Source: Phycicoccus jejuensis (GTDB taxonomy: Bacteria > Actinomycetota > Actinomycetes > Actinomycetales > Dermatophilaceae). From it: a stretch of 64,000 nucleotides of DNA. Below are positions 1-12,445 of this stretch, one piece after another; positions within the stretch are counted from its first letter, which is position 1; each line of letters begins with the position of its first letter. Made by a program: the position numbers and the translations under genes. The stretch is from the NCBI RefSeq assembly GCF_000720925.1, contig NZ_JOEE01000010.1:1-64000 (forward strand), in the 5' to 3' direction. The notes under the pieces were generated by a model that was not told the origin of the DNA, ran no database searches, and saw nothing but the letters and a program-made list of their open reading frames with translations.

Positions 1-272
1 CACACGAGATCGTGTGAAACCCGGCTGAGCACGAACAACCAGCAAAAGCTGTTTGTTCGTCATCAACCAAAGGAAAAACTCGGCACCACTCCCACCCCCC
101 ACCCGAACGGGCAAGGAACGAAGCGATGCGACGAGGTAAAAATTGGCATCGATTCTTGACACGCTGTTGAGTTCTCAAGGTCCGGACGCGCACCCACGAG
201 CACCTCATCGAGGTGATCGCCGGGGCTGTTCCGTGGGAGTTGCTGTCTGCGGCGCTCTCGCTCCGCGGCAAC
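1..272 (-). other. 5' leader of an rRNA operon (16S gene lies beyond base 1)
   Basis: No protein gene is credible here. On the minus strand the sequence around 165-180 contains the conserved actinobacterial rRNA leader element TTGAGAACTCAA (167-178) followed by the usual CAGCGTGTC. Such elements lie between rRNA promoters and mature 16S and take part in antitermination and RNase III processing. Two promoters lie upstream at 279-308 and 482-511. The region nearest base 1 is AT-rich for this genome and forms small inverted repeats (GACGAACAA / TTGTTCGT near 36-63), consistent with a processing stem. The 16S gene itself is not in the window. Confidence 0.75.
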
Positions 273-278
273 CACTCC

Positions 279-308
279 AAGTTACCCTCTCCGTTCCGTC
301 CCGGTCAA
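279..308 (-). promoter_or_regulatory. rRNA operon promoter P2
   Basis: On the minus strand a -35 box TTGACC (303-308) is separated by 18 bases from a -10 box TAACTT (279-284). This fits a sigma-A type promoter. It points left toward the rRNA leader and is the promoter nearer the 16S gene. Confidence 0.6.
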
Positions 309-481
309 ACTCGCTCCGTGCGGGGCTCGCTGTCCGGTGGGGCCGGCCACGCGCTCTCCGTGCACCGTGGTGCTCGGGTCCTGCGTGGGGGATGTCAGCT
401 CGGTGGTCCGGCCTACTTGGTGCGGGGCTGGACGGCCCTGCCGCTTGGTGTCCGGTTCGCCCTCTCGGGCTGACGTCGAGA

Positions 482-511
482 ACAGTAGATGACTCCTCGC
501 GCAGAACACAA
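482..511 (-). promoter_or_regulatory. rRNA operon promoter P1
   Basis: On the minus strand TTGTGT (506-511), an 18-base spacer and TACTGT (482-487) form a second sigma-A type promoter about 200 bases upstream of P2. Tandem promoters are the rule for rRNA operons. It begins immediately after the tyrS terminator. Confidence 0.55.
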
Positions 512-549
512 ATCCGCTGCCCCGCCGCACGCCGCCTTTGCCCAGAACG

Positions 550-584
550 CGACGAACCCCGCTGCAGCACAGCGGGGTTCGTCG
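550..584 (-). terminator. Terminator hairpin after tyrS
   Basis: A perfect 15-bp inverted repeat (550-564 with 570-584, loop of 5) lies 13 bases after the tyrS stop. There is no U-run, so this is an I-shaped GC-rich terminator of the kind common in actinobacteria. It insulates tyrS from the rRNA promoters next to it. Confidence 0.75.
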
Positions 585-597
585 TCAGATCGTCAGC

Positions 598-1872
598 TCA
601 GGCGCTTGGCGACGCCTCGACGAGCCCCGCCGCGAGGTTCTTGCGCCCTCGCCGCAGCACGACGACGCCGCCCGCGAGCACGTCGTCGGCGCCCAGCACG
701 GCGTCCGGGTCGGAGACCTTGGCCCCGTTGACCGAGGCCCCGCCCTCCCCCAGCGTCCGTCGCGCGGCGTTGCGGGAGTCGGCGAGGCCGACCGCGACGA
801 GCGCGTCGACGAGGGGCATCCCGACGGTCACGGCACCCGAGGGCAGCTCGGCCGCGGCGTCGCGCAGGGTCGGGCCGTCGAGCGCCCGCAGGTCACCCTT
901 CCCGAAGAGCGCCTCGGCCGCGGCCCGCGCGGCGTCGGTCGCGGCCTGCCCGTGCACCAGCGCGGTGACGTCCTCGGCGAGCGCCCGCTGGGCCGCCCGC
1001 TTCCACGGCTCCGCCTGCACCTGGCGCCCGAGGTCCTCGATCTCCTCGCTCCCCCGGTCGGTGAAGACCTTGAGGAGGGTGACGACCGAGGCGTCCTCGA
1101 CGTTGAGCCAGTACTGGAAGAAGGCGTAGGGGCTGGTCATCGACGGGTCGAGCCAGATGGCGTTGCCCGCGCTCTTGCCGAACTTCTCGCCCGAGGAGTC
1201 CGTGAGCAGCGGGGTCGTCAGCAGGTGGACCGAGGCGCCCTCGACGCGGTGGATGAGGTCGGAGCCGGCGGTGAGGTTGCCCCACTGGTCGTTGCCGCCG
1301 GTCTGCAGCGTGCAGCCGAAGTCGCGGTAGAGCTGGAGGTAGTCCAGCCCCTGGAGCAGCTGGTAGCTGAACTCCGTGTACGAGATGCCCTCGTCGCTGT
1401 TGAGGCGCGCCGCGATGGCGTCCTTCTTGACCATCTGGTTGACCCGGAAGTGCTTGCCGACGTCCCGGAGGAAGTCCAGTGCCGACATCGGCGCCGTCCA
1501 GTCGAGGTTGTTGACGAAGACCGCCGGGTTGGCCTCGTCGCCCCCGAGGAACGGCTCGACCTGGCGGCGGATGTTCGCCACCCACTCGGCCGTCTGCTCC
1601 TTGGTCTTGAGCACCCGCTCGGCGGTGGGCCGCGGGTCGCCGATCAGCCCGGTCGACCCGCCCACGAGGCAGATGACGCGGTGCCCCGCCCGCTGGAGGT
1701 GGCGCAGCAGCACGAGCTGGACGAGGTTGCCGAAGTGCAGCGACGGCGCCGTCGGGTCGAACCCGCAGTACGCCGTGATCGGCCCGTCGGCGAGTGCGGT
1801 GCGCAGCGCGGACTCGTCGGTGGACTGCGCCACCAGCCCCCGCCACTGCAGCTCGTCGAGGATGTCGGTCAC
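598..1872 (-). CDS. tyrS: Tyrosyl-tRNA synthetase
   Basis: Class I aminoacyl-tRNA synthetase that charges tRNA-Tyr in the cytosol. The 424-residue product has the family's usual length. The HIGH-type motif is HFGN at residues 46-49 after GFDPTAPSL, the KMSKS-type motif is KFGKS in GEKFGKSAGNAIWL, and the C-terminus is an S4-like RNA-binding domain (ASVNGAKV region). I chose the GTG at 1872 because AGGAG lies 8 bases upstream and the protein then begins VTDILDELQWRGL as in homologues. An in-frame extension upstream is open but looks non-coding. The gene stands alone, is transcribed toward the rRNA operon and ends at the hairpin at 550-584. Confidence 0.97.
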   Translation of the reverse strand: MTDILDELQWRGLVAQSTDESALRTALADGPITAYCGFDPTAPSLHFGNLVQLVLLRHLQRAGHRVICLVGGSTGLIGDPRPTAERVLKTKEQTAEWVANIRRQVEPFLGGDEANPAVFVNNLDWTAPMSALDFLRDVGKHFRVNQMVKKDAIAARLNSDEGISYTEFSYQLLQGLDYLQLYRDFGCTLQTGGNDQWGNLTAGSDLIHRVEGASVHLLTTPLLTDSSGEKFGKSAGNAIWLDPSMTSPYAFFQYWLNVEDASVVTLLKVFTDRGSEEIEDLGRQVQAEPWKRAAQRALAEDVTALVHGQAATDAARAAAEALFGKGDLRALDGPTLRDAAAELPSGAVTVGMPLVDALVAVGLADSRNAARRTLGEGGASVNGAKVSDPDAVLGADDVLAGGVVVLRRGRKNLAAGLVEASPSA

Positions 1873-1984
1873 GGTGCGCGCTCCTGGGGTCGTCGGGTGC
1901 CGGCGGTGCGCCGGCCCGGCCAAGCCTGCCACGCGGGGCGCCGACGCCGCCCCGGGGTCCGGCGGTGCGTCATGCTTGCGGCTC

Positions 1985-3031
1985 GTGACCGCCCCCACCC
2001 CCTCGCCCCGCCCCGACCTCACGGACTTCGTCGCCGGCCTGCCCAAGGCCGAGCTGCACGTGCACCACGTCGGCTCCGCCTCGCCGCGCATCGTCGCCGA
2101 GCTCGCGGCCCGCCATCCCTCCAGCCCGGTCCCGACCGATCCCGAGGAGCTGGCGCGGTTCTTCACGTTCACGGACTTCGCGCACTTCGTCGACCTCTAC
2201 CTCGCGACCGTCGACCTCGTCCGCACCGACGACGACGTCCGGATGCTCACCTACGAGGTCGCGCGGGAGCTGGCCGGCCAGAACGTGCGCTACGCCGAGC
2301 TGACGATGACCCCGTACACCTCGGTCGTGCGCGGCATCCCCATCGAGGCCTACACCGCCGCGATCGAGGACGCCCGGGTGGCCGCCGATCGCGACCTCGG
2401 CGTCGTCCTGCGATGGGTCTACGACATCCCCGGCGAGTCGGGGCGGCCCGCCGCCGACGCGACGCTCTCGCACGCCCTCGACCACGGTCCCGGCGCGCTC
2501 GTCGGCTTCGGCCTCGGAGGGCCCGAGATCGGCGTCCCCCGGCCGCAGTTCGAGCCCCACTTCGCCGCGGCGCGGGCGGCGGGCCTGCACTCGGTGCCCC
2601 ACTCGGGCGAGTCGACCGGTCCGCAGTCGGTGTGGGACGCCCTCCTCCTGCTCGGTGCCGAGCGCATCGGCCACGGCACGTCGTCCGTGCAGGACCCCGC
2701 GCTGCTCGCGCACCTCGTCGAGCACCGCATCCCGCTCGAGGTCTGCCCCACGAGCAACGTCGCGACCCGGGTCGTGGAGCGCCTCGAGGAGCACCCGATT
2801 CGCGCCATGGTCGAGGCCGGCGTCGTGGTGACGGTCAACAGCGACGACCCGCCGATGTTCGGGACGACCCTGAACCGCGAGTACGAGGTCGCCGCTGCGC
2901 TGCTCGATCTCGACGCCGCCGGGGTCGCCGACCTCGCGCTGGCAGCGGTCGACGCCTCCTTCGCGCCGGACGCCGTGCGCACGGCCCTCTGCGACGAGAT
3001 CCGCGCCTACGCGGCGTCAGCCCCGGCCTGA
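1985..3031 (+). CDS. Adenosine deaminase family protein
   Basis: Metal-dependent amidohydrolase that probably converts adenosine to inosine in purine salvage. The 348-residue product shows the family signatures in order: KAELHVHHVGSASP (HxH metal ligands; the usual HLDGSL is altered to HHVGSA), HSGES in place of HAGE, ERIGHGT, CPTSNV and NSDDPPMFGTTL with the catalytic Asp pair. The GTG start at 1985 gives VTAPTPSPRPDLTDF; there is no ATG in frame. The gene diverges from tyrS and its last 15 bases overlap the 3' end of the convergent glycosylase gene. Some relatives act on other adenine derivatives such as aminodeoxyfutalosine, so the exact substrate is not proven. Confidence 0.85.
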   Translation: MTAPTPSPRPDLTDFVAGLPKAELHVHHVGSASPRIVAELAARHPSSPVPTDPEELARFFTFTDFAHFVDLYLATVDLVRTDDDVRMLTYEVARELAGQNVRYAELTMTPYTSVVRGIPIEAYTAAIEDARVAADRDLGVVLRWVYDIPGESGRPAADATLSHALDHGPGALVGFGLGGPEIGVPRPQFEPHFAAARAAGLHSVPHSGESTGPQSVWDALLLLGAERIGHGTSSVQDPALLAHLVEHRIPLEVCPTSNVATRVVERLEEHPIRAMVEAGVVVTVNSDDPPMFGTTLNREYEVAAALLDLDAAGVADLALAAVDASFAPDAVRTALCDEIRAYAASAPA

Positions 3032-3640
3032 CGCCGGGCGGCGGCGGGCGACGGCCGCCCGGTAGGGGCTGACCGTCGGCTCGCCCGCGAGCCAGAACCG
3101 CCAGGGGAACGCCGCCCCGTCGCCGCCGGCGCCGCTCACGCCCACTCGCGGCCCGGTCGCGACAACGGCCGGGTCCGGGGGGTCGGCCAGCACGAGCCGG
3201 CCGTCCGTGGCGGGGTCGAGGAGGTCGAGCCCGTTCTGCTCGCGTCCGAGCGCGAGCGTGCGCGTGAGCCGCGCGGGTCCGCGGGCGAGGTCGCGCGCCC
3301 GCACGCCGGGGCGCCGCTCGGCGGCGGTCGCGTGGCCGTCCACGACCTCCCCGGCCCGCAGCAGGACCGCCGACGCGCTGCCCTCGGGGCCGGTGACGAC
3401 GTTGGCGCAGAAGTGCATCCCGTAGGTGAAGTACACGTAGAGCAGCCCGGCCCGGCCGAACATCACCTCGGTGCGCGGGGTGCGGCCTCGGAAGGCGTGC
3501 GACCCCGGGTCCACCGACCCGGCGTAGGCCTCGACCTCGGTGATCCGCAGCGTCACCCCCGCGTGGGTCAGGTGCGCGCCGAGGAGGCGCGGGGCGACGT
3601 CGAGGACGTCGCCCCGCAGCACCTCGGCCACGCCGGGCAC
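3017..3640 (-). CDS. 3-methyladenine DNA glycosylase (MPG/AAG family)
   Basis: Base-excision repair enzyme that removes alkylated purines. The 207-residue product carries the family signatures EVEAYAGSVDPGSHAF (catalytic Glu), RTEVMFGRAGLLYVYFTYGMHFCANVV and LLRAGEV. The GTG at 3640 lies 5 bases after the argH stop, so the gene is probably co-transcribed as the last member of the arginine operon. A GTG at 3631 is also possible. Association of an mpg gene with argH is common in actinobacteria. The 3' end overlaps the convergent adenosine deaminase gene by 15 bases. Confidence 0.9.
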   Translation of the reverse strand: MPGVAEVLRGDVLDVAPRLLGAHLTHAGVTLRITEVEAYAGSVDPGSHAFRGRTPRTEVMFGRAGLLYVYFTYGMHFCANVVTGPEGSASAVLLRAGEVVDGHATAAERRPGVRARDLARGPARLTRTLALGREQNGLDLLDPATDGRLVLADPPDPAVVATGPRVGVSGAGGDGAAFPWRFWLAGEPTVSPYRAAVARRRPASGRG

Positions 3641-3644
3641 GGGG

Positions 3645-6530
<2,886 letters not shown>

Positions 6531-6534
<4 letters not shown>

Positions 6535-7745
6535 CGGGTCTCCTCCGTGGCGAGGTCGAGCAGCCCGGGCAGGGAGTCGACGAACAGGTCGAGCTGGCCG
6601 GCGGTGACGACCAGCGGCGGGGCGAGGCGGATGGCGTCGGGCGCCACCGGGTTGAGGATGAGACCGGCCTCGCGGGCGTGCGCGGCGACGGCCGGCGCCC
6701 AGTCGCCGGCGAGCGTGACGGCGCGCAGCAGGCCCGCGCCGCGCACGCCGGTGACCCGCGGGTCGGCGAGGGCCGCGATGCGCTGCTCGAGGTGCTCGCC
6801 CATCGCCCGCGCGTGGTCGACGAGCCCCTCGGACTCGATCGTGTCGAGGACCGCGAGCCCGGCCGCGCACGACAGGGGGTTGCCGCCGAAGGTCGAGCCG
6901 TGCTGGCCGGCGGTGAGCATCCCGGACACCTCGGGCCCGAAGGTGACGAGCGCACCGATCGGCACGCCGCCGCCGAGGCCCTTGGCGAGGGTCATCGCGT
7001 CGGGCACGACCCCGGCCTGCTGCCAGGCGAACCAGGAGCCGGTGCGGCCGACGCCGGTCTGGATCTCGTCGAGGACGAGCAGCGCGCCGGCCTCGGTCGT
7101 GACCCGGCGGGCCGCGCGGAGGAACTCCGGCGAGGCCGGCACGACGCCGCCCTCGCCCTTGATCGGCTCGAGGACGACGGCGGAGGTGTGCTCGTCGACG
7201 GCGGCCTCGAGCGCCGCGACGTCGCCCCACGGCACGTGGACGACGCCGGGGATGAGCGGCTCGAAGGGCTCGCGGTAGGCGGGCTTGTGGGTGAGCGCCA
7301 GCGCACCCGTCGTGCGGCCGTGGAAGGCGCCCTCGGCGGCGACGATGCCGGTGCGCCCGGTGCGCCGTGCGAGCTTGACCGCGGCCTCGATGGCCTCGGT
7401 GCCGCTGTTGCAGAAGAAGACCGCCGACCCCGCAGGTGCGTCTGCCACCTGGAGGATGCGCTCGGCGAGCTCGACCTGCGGGACCGAGGTGTAGAAGTTC
7501 GAGACGTGGACCAGCTGGCCGGCCTGCTTCGAGACGGCGGCGACGAGCGCCGGGTGGTTGTGCCCGAGCGCGTTGACGGCGAGGCCGCCGACGAGGTCGA
7601 GGTAGCGACGGCCGTCGACGTCCCAGACCCACGCGCCGTCACCGTGCTCGAGGACGAGCTGGGGGCGGCCGAAGACCTGGACGAGGGCGGACTCGTAGCG
7701 GCCGAGGAGCTCCTCGGTGTGCGGGGCGGGCTGTGCCTCAGGCAT
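6531..7745 (-). CDS. argD: Acetylornithine aminotransferase
   Basis: PLP-dependent class III aminotransferase that converts N-acetylglutamate semialdehyde to N-acetylornithine. The 404-residue product has [13 protein letters not shown], the cofactor segment [13 protein letters not shown] and the PLP lysine in [16 protein letters not shown]. Its ATG at 7745 lies inside the end of argB (8-base overlap). Homologues can also serve in lysine synthesis, which the sequence cannot exclude. Confidence 0.96.
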
Positions 7746-8685
7746 CCTCGCCCTCCTCCCGGTCCGGCAGGACCATCGTGCCGATGCCCTCGGAGGTGAA
7801 CACCTCGAGGAGGATGCTGTGCGGCTGGCGGCCGTCGACGACGTGCGCCTGCGGGACGCCGTTCTCGACCGCGCGGATGCACGCCTCGAGCTTCGGGATC
7901 ATCCCGGCGTCGACGCGGGTGAGCAGCTCGCGCGCGGCGCCCGCCCGCAGCTGCGACAGCAGCGAGCCGCGGTCCGGCCAGTCGGCGTAGACGCCCTCGA
8001 CGTCGGTGAGGACGACGAGCTTGCGCGCGCCGAGCGCGACCGCGAGGGCGGCGGCGGCGGTGTCGGCGTTGACGTTGAGCACCTGGCCGTCGACCTCGAG
8101 GTCCGGGGCGATCGTCGAGACGACGGGGATGCGCCCGGCGTCGAGCAGGTCGAGCACCGCGCCCGGGTCGACCTCGACGACGTCGCCGACGAGGCCGATG
8201 TCCTGCTCCTCGCCGTCGATGGTCACGCCGCGACGCCGGGCACCGAAGAGACCGGCGTCCTCGCCGGAGAGCCCGACCGCGACCGGCCCGTGCTGGTTGA
8301 GCAGGCCGACGAGCTCGCGCCCGACCTGCCCGGTCAGCACCATCCGGACGACGTCCATCACCTCGGGGGTGGTGACGCGCAGGCCGCCGCGGAACTCGGA
8401 CTCGAGGCCCAGCCGGTCGAGCATCCCCTTGATCTGGGGGCCGCCGCCGTGGACCACGACGGGTCGCAGCCCGGCGTAGCGCAGGAAGACGATGTCCTGC
8501 GCGAACGCCGCCTTGAGCGCGTCGTCGGTCATCGCGTTGCCGCCGTACTTGACGACGACGAGCGCCCCGCGGAAGCGCTCGAGCCAGGGCAGCGCCTCGA
8601 CGAGGGTGGTCGCCTTGGACTGCGCGACGCGCAGGGCCGCGGCGTCGATCGCGCCGCGGAGCGACTGCTGCTCGGGTGGGGTCAT
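7738..8685 (-). CDS. argB: Acetylglutamate kinase
   Basis: Phosphorylates N-acetylglutamate; usually the arginine-inhibited control point where argJ recycles acetyl groups. The 315-residue product is an amino-acid kinase fold with [20 protein letters not shown] and [20 protein letters not shown] at 8685 is preceded by 13 bases of spacer after the argJ stop at 8699. An N-terminal helix of about 30 residues before the first kinase strand is typical of the arginine-sensitive hexameric enzymes. Confidence 0.96.
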   Translation of the reverse strand: MTPPEQQSLRGAIDAAALRVAQSKATTLVEALPWLERFRGALVVVKYGGNAMTDDALKAAFAQDIVFLRYAGLRPVVVHGGGPQIKGMLDRLGLESEFRGGLRVTTPEVMDVVRMVLTGQVGRELVGLLNQHGPVAVGLSGEDAGLFGARRRGVTIDGEEQDIGLVGDVVEVDPGAVLDLLDAGRIPVVSTIAPDLEVDGQVLNVNADTAAAALAVALGARKLVVLTDVEGVYADWPDRGSLLSQLRAGAARELLTRVDAGMIPKLEACIRAVENGVPQAHVVDGRQPHSILLEVFTSEGIGTMVLPDREEGEDA

Positions 8686-8698
8686 CGGTCCGCTCCGA

Positions 8699-9852
8699 TC
8701 AGGTGGAGTAGGCGGAGTTCTCGTGGACGTAGTCGTGCGTGAGGTCGTTGGTCCAGACGGTGGCCGTGGCGTCGCCCGCGTGCAGCTCGACGACGACGCG
8801 CACCTCGCGGGCCGTGAGGTCGACGAGGGAACGGTCCTCTCCCACACCGCCGGAGCGGCACACCTGCACGCCGTTCATCGCGACGTCGAGCGTCGCGGGG
8901 TCGAACGCGGCGGCGGTCGTGCCGACGGCCGCGAGCACCCGGCCCCAGTTCGGGTCGTTGCCGAAGACCGCGCACTTGAAGAGGTTGTTGCGCGCCACCG
9001 CCCGGGCGACCTCCAGCGCGTCGTCCTCGGTGGCGGCCGAGCGCACCTCGACGGCGATGTCGTGGTGGGCGCCCTCGGCGTCGGCGACGAGCTGCCGGGC
9101 GAGGTCGGCGCACACCGCGGTGACGGCCTCGGTGAGGGCGGCGGGCTCGGCCTCGACACCGGAGGCCCCCGATGCCAGGAGGACGACGGTGTCGTTGGTC
9201 GACATGCACCCGTCGGAGTCGACCCGGTCGAACGTCTCGCGAGTGGACGCGCGCAGCACGCCGTCGAGGGCGGCCGGGTCGACGACGGCGTCCGTGGTCA
9301 CGACGACGAGCATCGTCGCGAGGGCGGGCGCGAGCATCCCCGCGCCCTTGGCCATGCCGCCGACCGCCCAGCCGTCGGGGTGCACCTCGACGGCGGTCTT
9401 CGCGACGGTGTCGGTGGTCATGATGGCCTCGGCCGCGGCCGCTCCCCCGTCGTCGGCGAGGCCGGCCGCGGCGGCATCCACGCCGGGCAGCAGGAGGTCC
9501 ATCGGCAGCCGCTCGCCGATGAGGCCGGTCGAGCAGACGACGACGTCGCCGGGGGCGACCCCGAGGGCGGCGCCGACGTGCTCGGCGGTGCGGTGGGTGT
9601 CCTGGAAGCCGGGCGCCCCCGTGCAGGCGTTGGCGCCGCCGCTGTTGAGGACGACGGCGTCGGCCCGGCCGTCGGCGACGACCACGCGCGACCAGGTGAC
9701 GGGTGCTGCCTCGACCCGGTTGCTCGTGAAGACGGCGGCGACGTGGTGGTCGGGGCCGTCGTTGACGACGAGCGCGAGATCCGGGCGGCCGGAGGCCTTG
9801 AGCCCGGCCGTGACCCCGCTGGCGCGGAAGCCCTTCGGCGTGGTGACGGACA

Positions 9853-9853
<1 letters not shown>
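8699..9853 (-). CDS. argJ: Bifunctional ornithine acetyltransferase / N-acetylglutamate synthase
   Basis: Recycles the acetyl group from N-acetylornithine to glutamate and may also use acetyl-CoA. The 384-residue precursor begins [14 protein letters not shown] and is self-cleaved before a nucleophilic Thr, visible as [24 protein letters not shown] and CMSTNDTV segments support the family. ATG at 9853 shares one base with the stop of the ACT protein (TGATG). Confidence 0.96.
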
Positions 9854-11529
<1,676 letters not shown>

Positions 11530-11629
11530 TTGTCGACGGCTGCGGCCGGGGAGGCGTGCAGGATTCGACACTTTCGTCGGTCCGTGCACGCGCCTGGGGA
11601 GCGTGACCCGGGACCCGGGACGCGGTGGG

Positions 11630-12445
11630 TCAGGCCAGGGGGTCGTCCGGACGCAGGACGAGGTAGAGCATTCGCTCCCCCGGCTCCAGCCCGCGCTCGG
11701 CCATCGCCCGCAGCGACGCCGGGGTGTCGACGCCGGCGCGGACGAAACGGCCGGAGAACGCGTCGAGCTCGCCCGACGCGAGGGCCAGCACGAGCGCGGT
11801 GACCTCCTCGGGGGAGGTCCACTCGGTGCGCCCGGCGTGCGCCTCCATCGACTCGGTCATGTCGGTGCGGACGACACCCGGCATGAGGTCGAAGGCCCGG
11901 ATGCCGCGATCCCACCCCGCGAGGTGCGTCGACCCCGTGATGCGCGCCAGCGCCGTCTTGCTCACGTTGTAGGCGCTCGCCTCCGCGCCGGCCCGCCGGC
12001 CGGCCCCGGAGTTGAGGTTGACGACCCGACCGCTGCCCGCGGCGAGCAGCTGCGGGGCGACGGCCCACGTCACGAGGTAGGCGCCGAGGACGTTGACCTC
12101 GACGGTGCGCCACCACTCGTCGGGGTCGGAGGCGAAGAGGTCGACCTCGGTGTCGATGACCCCCGCGTTGTTGACGAGGAGGTCGATGCGACCCTGCCGC
12201 TCGACGACGTCGGCGACCCACTCCTGCACCGCAGCCCGGTCGGTGACCGGCGCGACGGCGGACGAGCCGCGCTCGACGACCCAGCCGGCGTCCTCGAGCG
12301 CGTCCGCGACGGCCCGGCCGATGCCCCGCGAGGCACCGGTGACGACGGCGACGAGGTGCCCGCCGCGGCCGGCCTCCTCCTCGGTGTCCGGCTCCGGGGT
12401 CACGTCGCCGTCGTCGTCGACCGGCTCGTCGAGGACGTCGGTCAC
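11630..12445 (-). CDS. Short-chain dehydrogenase/reductase
   Basis: NAD(P)-dependent oxidoreductase of unknown substrate, 271 residues. It shows the SDR signatures VTGASRGIGRAV (nucleotide binding, residues about 35-46), LLVNNAGVI, a catalytic Ser in NLNSGAG and YNVSK. The first 30 residues are an acidic, probably disordered extension. The GTG start at 12445 overlaps the pheT stop (GTGA), so it is the third gene of the pheS-pheT operon. Nothing in the context indicates a link to phenylalanine. Confidence 0.9.
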   Translation of the reverse strand: MTDVLDEPVDDDGDVTPEPDTEEEAGRGGHLVAVVTGASRGIGRAVADALEDAGWVVERGSSAVAPVTDRAAVQEWVADVVERQGRIDLLVNNAGVIDTEVDLFASDPDEWWRTVEVNVLGAYLVTWAVAPQLLAAGSGRVVNLNSGAGRRAGAEASAYNVSKTALARITGSTHLAGWDRGIRAFDLMPGVVRTDMTESMEAHAGRTEWTSPEEVTALVLALASGELDAFSGRFVRAGVDTPASLRAMAERGLEPGERMLYLVLRPDDPLA